Source: Coriobacteriia bacterium
GTDB taxonomy: Bacteria; Actinomycetota; Coriobacteriia; Anaerosomatales; PALSA-660
Assembly: GCA_003133285.1 (NCBI GenBank)
Contig: PKWR01000021.1
Location: 974-7,977 of the forward strand
Direction of reading: 5' to 3'
Length of the DNA stretch: 7,004 nucleotides
Position 1 is the stretch's first letter, and each line of letters begins with the position of its first letter. A program made the position numbers and the translations under genes. Under the pieces are notes generated by a model that saw nothing but the letters and a program-made list of their open reading frames with translations, was not told the origin of the DNA and did not search any database. Shown here in pieces: positions 1-4,501 of the stretch.

Positions 1-276
1 TCGAAGGCGCTGCAGGCGCGCGCTGCCCAAGGGAGGCTCGCTTCCGCGATGCTGACGGTCGTGACGCCGTTCGCGCTCCTCGGCATGGTCGCCCGCTTCG
101 CGGCGCACTTCATCTCGGGGATCGTCTTCTTCGGCTCCTACGCGCCCGCAGGGCAGCCGGTGGCGCTGTACTCGCTCATCTACAACGTGACCTACATGGG
201 ACCCTCCGCGGTCCTGTGCCTGGTCGCCGCGTGGTTCGTGCTGCCGGTCCTCGAGAAGGCCGTGCCCGTCCGATGA
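1..276 (+). CDS. thiT: Thiamine transporter S-component, ThiT family (C-terminal part; 5' end outside window)
   Basis: The frame is open from base 1 and ends at the TGA at 274-276, giving the last 91 residues of a membrane protein. ThiT is the substrate-binding integral-membrane subunit of an energy-coupling factor (ECF) thiamine importer. It works with a shared EcfA/EcfA'/EcfT module, which is not in this window. Visible family features are the stretch RFAAHFISGIVFFGSYAP, then YSLIYN, then a final hydrophobic helix ending in a short charged tail. The His of RFAAH and the Tyr and Asn of YSLIYN have the spacing of the thiamine-binding His, Tyr and Asn described for Lactococcus lactis ThiT. By that same spacing, the lactococcal binding-site Trp after the His appears to be Phe here. 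The stop overlaps the thiN start, so uptake and pyrophosphorylation are coupled. A TPP riboswitch, if present, would lie upstream of the window. The family call is confident from motifs; the N-terminus is unseen. Confidence 0.9.
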   Translation, partial: SKALQARAAQGRLASAMLTVVTPFALLGMVARFAAHFISGIVFFGSYAPAGQPVALYSLIYNVTYMGPSAVLCLVAAWFVLPVLEKAVPVR

Positions 277-914
277 GCTACACGCTCGTGGTGGGAGCCG
301 CCCCCGCGGCCGACGCCGACGACTTCTACCGTGGACTGCTGGCCTCGGCCAACGCGGTCGTCGCGGCGGACGCCGCGGGGCCGTGGTGCGCCGCGCTCGG
401 GCGCATCCCGGATGTCATCGTCGGGGATTTCGACAGTGCGGATCCGGACGAGATCGATCGCCTGGAGCGGCTCGGCGTGTGTGTCGAGCGTCATCCCTTC
501 GACAAGGACGACACCGACCTCGAGCTGGCGGTCCGCGTCGCGCGCGAGCGCTGGGCCTTTCCGGTGTGGCTGACGGCGGCCTTCTCCGACCGCGTCGACC
601 ACACGCTGGCCGCGATCGGCGTGGTACTCCGCGCCGGAGCCGGCGCCCGGATCGCCGAGCCGTCATGGCGCGCATGGCCGTGCTCCCCGGAGAGGCCTCT
701 GCGCGTGTCGCTGGAGTGCGGGACGACCTACAGCATCGTGGCGCTCGGGCCCTGTGAGGGCGTCACCGCGCGTGGAGGCCGGTGGGAGCTCTCCGATGCG
801 ACGCTGGCGCCGCTGAGCGGCCACGGCATCAGCAACGAGGCCGTCGGCTCGGATCTGACGGTCAGCGTCCGCAGCGGGAGCCTCGTTGTCGTGGCCAACG
901 ACCACACCGTCTGA
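273..914 (+). CDS. thiN: Thiamine pyrophosphokinase
   Basis: This cytoplasmic enzyme transfers a pyrophosphate group from ATP to thiamine, giving thiamine diphosphate, and acts on the vitamin imported by the upstream ThiT. The 213 residues match the usual family length. The catalytic domain shows VAADAAG (about 30-36), PDVIVGDFDSAD (46-57) with the metal-binding GDFDS, and FDKDDTDLELA (76-86). The R-x-DH element is SDRVDHTLAAIG (105-116). The C-terminal thiamine-binding domain has the typical SNE (187-189) followed by a short beta-rich tail. The glycine-rich GGR that commonly precedes DH is here FSDR; the Arg, Asp and His are kept. The ATG at 273 overlaps the thiT stop as ATGA. An in-frame ATG at 216 lies inside thiT and would add 19 residues with no family similarity. 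An AAGG at 256-259 is 13 bases upstream, which is long, so the start probably relies on coupling. The gene converges with rpmB. Confidence 0.95.
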   Translation: MSYTLVVGAAPAADADDFYRGLLASANAVVAADAAGPWCAALGRIPDVIVGDFDSADPDEIDRLERLGVCVERHPFDKDDTDLELAVRVARERWAFPVWLTAAFSDRVDHTLAAIGVVLRAGAGARIAEPSWRAWPCSPERPLRVSLECGTTYSIVALGPCEGVTARGGRWELSDATLAPLSGHGISNEAVGSDLTVSVRSGSLVVVANDHTV

Positions 915-939
915 ATCGGCCCCATCCTCACGCGATGCA

Positions 940-993
940 ACGAGCGCCGGATCGGATCTCCCGTTTCGAGGGAGGGACCGGTCCGGCGCTCGT
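940..993. terminator. Long GC-rich hairpin between convergent thiN and rpmB, possible bidirectional terminator
   Basis: ACGAGCGCCGGA at 940-951 and TCCGGCGCTCGT at 982-993 are a perfect 12-base inverted repeat. Inside it, CGG at 953-955 can pair with CCG at 978-980, and CTCCC at 958-962 with GGGAG at 970-974, leaving a small loop around GTTTCGA. The hairpin begins 25 bases after the thiN stop and lies about 47 bases beyond the rpmB stop on the other strand. No T-run follows it in either direction, so it is not a canonical intrinsic terminator. It could terminate without a T-tract, act as an RNA 3'-end stabiliser, or both. The structure is seen directly; the function is inferred from position. 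Confidence 0.5.
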
Positions 994-1012
994 GGTGTGC
1001 GCGGATCGTTGG

Positions 1013-1042
1013 AGCACCGGGGACGCTCCCCGGGGTGGTGCT
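1013..1042 (-). terminator. Hairpin at the rpmB stop codon, possible rpmB terminator
   Basis: Read on the minus strand, the element starts within the rpmB stop codon. AGCACC (1042-1037) pairs with GGTGCT (1018-1013), and inside this GGGG pairs with CCCC around the loop AGCGT. That makes 10 base pairs in all, with a five-base bulge (ACCCC) on the 5' side. A short alternative fold pairs CCGGGG at 1017-1022 with CCCCGG at 1028-1033. There is no following T-tract. Its position directly at the end of rpmB fits a role in ending or protecting that transcript. The pairing is seen in the sequence; the role is inferred. Confidence 0.4.
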
Positions 1043-1229
1043 AGCCGCGGGTGACCTTGCCGGCCTTCATGCACTTGGTGCAGACGTTGACCTTCTTGAC
1101 CGAACCGTCGACCACCGCGTGGACGCTCTGGATGTTCGGGCGGATGATCCGGTTGGTGACGCGATGGGAGTGGCTCACGTTGCGGCCCGCGGACGGGTGC
1201 TTCCCACAGACACTGCAAACCTGCGACAT
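1041..1229 (-). CDS. rpmB: 50S ribosomal protein L28, zinc-ribbon (C+) form
   Basis: This 62-residue protein has the L28 pattern: MSQVCSVCGKHP, then GRNVSHSHRVTNR, then RPNIQSV, and a C-terminal VNVCTKCMKAGKVTRG. L28 is a small protein of the large ribosomal subunit near the E-site and inter-subunit face. Two CxxC pairs, Cys5/Cys8 and Cys50/Cys53, make this the zinc-binding form, the kind that many bacteria replace under zinc limitation with a cysteine-free paralogue. The length is normal for the short C+ form. The ATG at 1229-1227 is preceded by AAGGAG (1242-1237) with a 7-base spacer. A longer in-frame reading to 1328 would add 33 residues unlike L28 and is rejected. The gene is transcribed alone, divergent from the DUF1858-asp23-fakA operon and convergent with thiN. 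The same opposite-strand placement of rpmB before yloU-yloV is known from Bacillus subtilis. Confidence 0.96.
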   Translation of the reverse strand: MSQVCSVCGKHPSAGRNVSHSHRVTNRIIRPNIQSVHAVVDGSVKKVNVCTKCMKAGKVTRG

Positions 1230-1236
1230 CGTGCAT

Positions 1237-1242
1237 CTCCTT
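1237..1242 (-). promoter_or_regulatory. Shine-Dalgarno site of rpmB
   Basis: The minus strand reads AAGGAG here, 7 bases before the rpmB ATG. It is the strongest ribosome-binding site in the window and fixes the L28 start at 1229 rather than at the upstream in-frame ATG at 1328. Confidence 0.85.
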
Positions 1243-1303
1243 GGTTCAGCCCGTCGCGACTCACGCCGCGGGGGTGCTGTTTCATGGTGGCAAAGCGCAC
1301 GGC

Positions 1304-1333
1304 ATGGTAACACAGGAAGCCGACGCACCTCAA
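1304..1333 (-). promoter_or_regulatory. Putative rpmB promoter (extended -10)
   Basis: On the minus strand TTGAGG (1333-1328) is followed after 18 bases by TACCAT (1309-1304), which is preceded by TGT, an extended -10 (TGn) arrangement. Each hexamer matches 4 of 6 positions of the sigma-70/sigma-A consensus. Transcription would start near 1296-1298 and leave a leader of about 68 bases before the rpmB ATG. The prediction is by eye only; the GC-rich background makes this moderately weak evidence. Confidence 0.4.
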
Positions 1334-1379
1334 CCGTTCCCGCGGACGTCCTGTAGTGCGCGCGACGGGCGCGGGCAGT

Positions 1380-1385
1380 TATACT
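1380..1385 (+). promoter_or_regulatory. Putative -10 box of the DUF1858-asp23-fakA-degV-recG operon
   Basis: TATACT differs from the TATAAT consensus at one position and is one of few AT-rich spots in the divergent region 1230-1446. No convincing -35 hexamer lies 16-18 bases upstream (the sequence there is TGCGCG-like), so an activator or alternative sigma factor may be involved, or the call may be wrong. Transcription would start near 1392 and leave a leader of about 55 bases. That leader contains GGAGG (1400-1404), which could pair with CCTCC (1424-1428). No upstream reading frame follows the GGAGG before the gene start. Confidence 0.4.
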
Positions 1386-1446
1386 CCGAAGCGCACCGGG
1401 GAGGCTCGACCCTCGTCAGACCCCCTCCACACGAACGGGACGATCG

Positions 1447-1665
1447 ATGACGAAGTATACGCGAGACACGCTCATCCGTGACGTGCTCAATTCATCGGAG
1501 GGCGCCGCCGCCGTGTTCGAGCGCTACGGGCTCGGATGCCCGATGTGCCTGGCGGCCGACATGGAGACCCTGGGCTCGGTCGCCGACATGCACGATATCG
1601 TCGTCGACGGCCTGATCGCCGACCTGAACGCGCTCGAAGACGACCACAGCGAGGTGGAAGCATGA
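1447..1665 (+). CDS. DUF1858 domain protein (putative redox-disulfide CxxC protein)
   Basis: This 72-residue protein consists of a single DUF1858 domain, the family also described as the hybrid-cluster-protein-associated redox disulfide domain. The family pattern is visible: a start like TKYTRDTLIRDVL, then AAAVFERYGLGCPMCLAADMETL, with Cys31 and Cys34 forming CPMC, and an acidic helical C-terminus including DGLIADLNAL. Members are small cytoplasmic proteins, common in anaerobes, and the CxxC is thought to be redox-active or metal-binding; the exact function is not established. The ATG at 1447 has a modest GGGA (1437-1440) six bases upstream. Its stop overlaps the asp23 start (ATGA at 1662-1665), so it is first in, and translationally coupled to, the fatty-acid-kinase operon. 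No hybrid cluster protein gene is in the window. Family assignment is strong; role is unknown. Confidence 0.88.
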   Translation: MTKYTRDTLIRDVLNSSEGAAAVFERYGLGCPMCLAADMETLGSVADMHDIVVDGLIADLNALEDDHSEVEA

Positions 1666-2009
1666 CCGCACCGTGCACCGGTGAGATCCAGATAGGCAAC
1701 GACGTGCTCGGCGACATCGCCGGGTACGCGACGCTCGAATGCTACGGGATCGTCGGGATGGCGAGCCCGACGCTGCGCGACGGCGTCGCCCAGTTGCTCT
1801 CGCTCGACAAGCTCCGCAAGGGAGTGCGCGTCACGAGCGATGGCGAGGGCGTCGTGATCGATCTCTACGTCGTCGCCGAATACGGCACGAACCTGGCCGA
1901 GGTCGCACACAACATGTCCGAACGGGTCAAGTACGTCGTGTCGTCCAGCGCGGAGGTGCGCGTCGACGCTGTGAACGTGCACATCCAAGGCATCAAGGTC
2001 CGCAAGTGA
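1662..2009 (+). CDS. Asp23/Gls24 (YloU-like) envelope stress family protein
   Basis: This 115-residue protein has the compact Asp23/Gls24 fold signature. It contains GEIQIGNDVLGDIAGYATLE (7-26), then YGIVGMASP, LRKGVRVTSDGEGVVIDLYV with the alternating beta pattern, and a C-terminal VDAVNVHIQGIKVRK. In Gram-positive bacteria this family includes Asp23, linked to cell-envelope stress and anchored at the membrane by partners, and YloU, encoded next to the fatty-acid kinase gene yloV. No membrane segment or signal peptide is seen, so it should be cytoplasmic or peripheral. The ATG at 1662 is preceded by GAGGTG (1651-1656) with a 5-base spacer and overlaps the upstream stop. Its own stop overlaps the fakA start. 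The tight YloU-YloV pairing suggests a shared function, but the biochemical role is unproven. Confidence 0.9.
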   Translation: MTAPCTGEIQIGNDVLGDIAGYATLECYGIVGMASPTLRDGVAQLLSLDKLRKGVRVTSDGEGVVIDLYVVAEYGTNLAEVAHNMSERVKYVVSSSAEVRVDAVNVHIQGIKVRK

Positions 2010-3628
2010 GCAGGAATCCCACTCGCGACACGGCATCTGCGATCTCACTCATCACCTCCGCAGCCGAGGCCCTCAAGGAACGGCGCGACGAGGTCAACCG
2101 GCTGAACGTGTTCCCGGTCCCGGACGGCGACACCGGCACCAACATGTCGCTGACCATGGACTCGGTGACCGCGGAGGTCGGCAAACTCGGCCCCGACGCT
2201 TCGCTTGCCGAGATCTGCCACGCGGTCACCCACAGCTCGCTGATGGGCGCGCGCGGCAACTCGGGCGTCATCCTCAGCCAGATCCTGCGTGGTATATGCG
2301 AGCCGCTCGCCGCCGTCGATCACGTCGACAGCGACCTGATCGCGCAGTGCCTCGAGCGCGCCGTCTCCGTCGCGTTCCAGGCCGTGCGGCGCCCGGTGGA
2401 GGGCACGATCCTCACGGTCCTTCGCGACGCCGCGGGTGCCGCCCGGCCCGCTGCGGACGGTGGCGCCGACATCGCCGGTGTGCTGGCGGCGGCTGTTGAC
2501 GAGGCCTATGCCTCGGTCAAGCGCACACCCGACCTTTTGCCGGTGCTGAAGGAGGCCGGCGTCGTCGACGCCGGCGGCTATGGGCTCGCCATCCTCATGG
2601 AAGGCTTCTCCTCGGTGCTGCAGGGCAGGGGCCTGCGGAGCTTCGACGTGACGGTCAGCACCCTCGCCACGCTTCCCGAGATGGCCGCCGAGAACGACTG
2701 GGACGACCAGGAGTACCTCTACTGCACCGAGTTCCTCCTCTTCGGCAAGGACCTGGACCGGACCGCCATCGAGGACTACATGGTCTCGATCGGAGGCTCG
2801 CAGCTCGTCGTAGGCTCGCCGGACGAGCTCAAGATCCACGTCCACACCGACGACCCGTCGAAGGCGCTCGAGTACGCGCTGGGCCTCGGTGAGGCCGCCG
2901 AGGTGCACATCCACAACATGCGACGGCAGACCCAGGAGCGCGCGGAAGGCCTGCGCGCGCAGGCCGCGCCCCTGAAGCCGCTGGGCTTCGTCGCCGTCGC
3001 CGCGGGCCAGGGCCTGCACGACATCCTCAAGAGCCTCGGGGTCGACGAGGTCGTCTCCGGCGGCCAGACCATGAACCCCTCGACCGCCGAACTCCTGGCG
3101 GCCATCGACCGCGTGCCGGCGCAGGCGGTCATCGTGCTCCCGAACAACCACAACATCGTCCTCGCCGCGAACCAGACGATCGGCATCGCGGGCAAGCCCG
3201 TAGCGGTCATCCCGACATCGTCGGTGCCGCAGGCCTTCTCGGCCCTGCTCGCAGCCGACCCGACCGCTCCGATCGAGGAGAACGTCGCCGCGATGACCGC
3301 GGCCGCCGAAAGCGTGCGCACGGGTGAGATCACCACGGCGATCAAGGACTCGAAGGGGAAGGCGGGCGCGATACGGGCCGGCCAGATCATCGGGATCGTC
3401 GACCACGAGATCGAGGTCATCGGAGACGATGTGCCCGACGTCGCGGCACGGCTGCTCGACCTCATCGCGGAGGATGGCGAAGCGGTGACGCTGCTGGCCG
3501 GCGAGGACCTGGACGACGAGACGCTCTCGCACATCGCTGACGTGATGACCGCGGCACATCCCGACCTGGAGATCGAGACCCACCGCGGGGAGCAGCCGCT
3601 CTACCCGCTCATCATGTCAGTCGAATAG
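2006..3628 (+). CDS. fakA: Fatty acid kinase ATP-binding subunit FakA (YloV/DAK2 family)
   Basis: The 540-residue protein is predicted to phosphorylate fatty acids bound to FakB (DegV-family) partners, giving acyl-phosphate for phospholipid synthesis. The N-terminal DhaL/DAK2 kinase domain (about 1-200) has NVFPVPDGDTGTNM (34-47), with the metal-binding Asp40 and Asp42, and LMGARGNSGVILSQILRG (79-96). The middle domain has CTEF with Cys240 and IHVHTDDP with His278 and His280; these match a Cys/His/His zinc site reported for Staphylococcus aureus FakA, as I recall it. The C-terminal domain resembles DegV and ends in the typical QPLYPLIMSVE. The length is normal for the family. The start is GTG at 2006, which overlaps the asp23 stop as GTGA and has AAGG (1995-1998) at a 7-base spacing. 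The reading frame stays open far upstream, but that part is a shadow of asp23. The degV gene follows after 14 bases, giving kinase and substrate carrier together. Confidence 0.94.
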   Translation: MSRNPTRDTASAISLITSAAEALKERRDEVNRLNVFPVPDGDTGTNMSLTMDSVTAEVGKLGPDASLAEICHAVTHSSLMGARGNSGVILSQILRGICEPLAAVDHVDSDLIAQCLERAVSVAFQAVRRPVEGTILTVLRDAAGAARPAADGGADIAGVLAAAVDEAYASVKRTPDLLPVLKEAGVVDAGGYGLAILMEGFSSVLQGRGLRSFDVTVSTLATLPEMAAENDWDDQEYLYCTEFLLFGKDLDRTAIEDYMVSIGGSQLVVGSPDELKIHVHTDDPSKALEYALGLGEAAEVHIHNMRRQTQERAEGLRAQAAPLKPLGFVAVAAGQGLHDILKSLGVDEVVSGGQTMNPSTAELLAAIDRVPAQAVIVLPNNHNIVLAANQTIGIAGKPVAVIPTSSVPQAFSALLAADPTAPIEENVAAMTAAAESVRTGEITTAIKDSKGKAGAIRAGQIIGIVDHEIEVIGDDVPDVAARLLDLIAEDGEAVTLLAGEDLDDETLSHIADVMTAAHPDLEIETHRGEQPLYPLIMSVE

Positions 3629-3642
3629 GAACAGGTACCGGC

Positions 3643-4494
3643 ATGCCTCGAATCGCAGTCGTCACCGACAGCACGTGCGACCGCGGTCCCGCAGCTCTCG
3701 CGGCGATCGACGTCACGATGGTGCCCCTCAAGGTGCACTTCGGTGACGACGCGTACCGCGACTGGACCGACCTGACGCCGGCGGACTTCTATCCGAGACT
3801 GCGCTCGGCGGCACAGCTGCCCACGACCTCACAGCCGACCCCGGGCGAGTTCGCCGAGGTCTACCAGCGGCTCGGCGACGAGGGCTTCGACGGCATCGTC
3901 TCCATCCATCTCTCGCAGAAGCTCTCGGGCACCTACGAGTCCGCGATGATGGCCGCCGAGACATCGCCGATCCCGGTCCGCGTCCTCGACTCGACCTTCG
4001 TGTCGTGCGGGATGGACTTCGCGATCCAGGCCGCGTGCGCGGCCCGCGACGCGGGCAAGAACCTGGACGCGGTCGAGAAGGCCGCCGTCGAGGCCATCGC
4101 GGGCACCGAGCTGTTCTTCGTCGTCGACACGCTCGACTACCTCGTGAAGGGCGGCCGAGCGGGCCGCGCCCAAGGACTCGCTGCGGCGCTGCTCAACATC
4201 AAGCCGGTGCTGCAGGTGACGGGCGGCGTCATCGAGCCGTTCAAGAAGTGCAAGGGCACGAACAAGGCGATCAAGGAGATGGCGGAGCACGTCGCCCAGC
4301 GCTCCCGCAAGCTCGGCCCGCTGAAGATCGTCGTCATCCATGCGGTCGCCACGAACCTTGCCGACGAGCTCTCCAACGCTATCCGTTCGGCCGGCGCCGA
4401 CATCGCTGAGATCACGGTCGACGAGATCGGCGCGGTCATCGGCACGCACGTCGGCCCCCGCGCCATCGGTGTGGGCTACGCGCCCGCGAAGTGA
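3643..4494 (+). CDS. DegV family fatty-acid-binding protein (FakB-like)
   Basis: This 283-residue cytoplasmic protein has the DegV fold. VVTDSTCD is at 6-13, PTTSQPTPGEF at 60-70 and SIHLSQKLSGTYESA at 87-101; the Thr and Ser of these loops hold the fatty-acid carboxylate in known FakB proteins. LDYLVKGGRAGR (about 164-175) and LNIKPVL follow. The C-terminal THVGPRAIGVGY has His269, corresponding to the conserved His of FakB. It is expected to present fatty acids to the FakA encoded immediately upstream. Two conserved sites look unusual. The loop usually written GPG is GPR (271-273). Around 201-205 the sequence is KKCKG, where most relatives have an Arg one residue before the Gly. The ATG has AGGT (3633-3636) six bases upstream. 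Ligand preference (saturated or unsaturated) cannot be read from the sequence. Confidence 0.92.
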   Translation: MPRIAVVTDSTCDRGPAALAAIDVTMVPLKVHFGDDAYRDWTDLTPADFYPRLRSAAQLPTTSQPTPGEFAEVYQRLGDEGFDGIVSIHLSQKLSGTYESAMMAAETSPIPVRVLDSTFVSCGMDFAIQAACAARDAGKNLDAVEKAAVEAIAGTELFFVVDTLDYLVKGGRAGRAQGLAAALLNIKPVLQVTGGVIEPFKKCKGTNKAIKEMAEHVAQRSRKLGPLKIVVIHAVATNLADELSNAIRSAGADIAEITVDEIGAVIGTHVGPRAIGVGYAPAK

Positions 4495-4501
4495 CCGACC
4501 T

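Noticed and set aside
928..1356. Short frames in the thiN-rpmB gap and opposite rpmB (for example 1035-1310 and 1051-1356, plus strand)
   Set aside because: They lie antisense to a certain ribosomal protein gene, have no ribosome-binding site or family resemblance, and are explained by stop-poor GC-rich sequence.
1398..1428. The GGGGAGG and CCTCC motifs in the operon leader as a leader-peptide or riboswitch signal
   Set aside because: No start codon follows GGAGG at a usable distance, and a five-base stem with a 19-base loop is too weak to call a regulatory RNA.
1739..2005. A possible 89-residue N-terminal extension of FakA beginning at an ATG at 1739
   Set aside because: This stretch lies entirely within asp23 in another frame and is Arg-rich; FakA similarity starts right after the GTG at 2006, which has its own ribosome-binding site.
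2045..3583. A long open reading frame of 512 codons on the minus strand, opposite fakA
   Set aside because: It mirrors fakA codon structure in GC-rich DNA, is full of Arg, Val, Asp and Gly runs, matches no family I know, and the plus-strand frame carries clear FakA motifs throughout.
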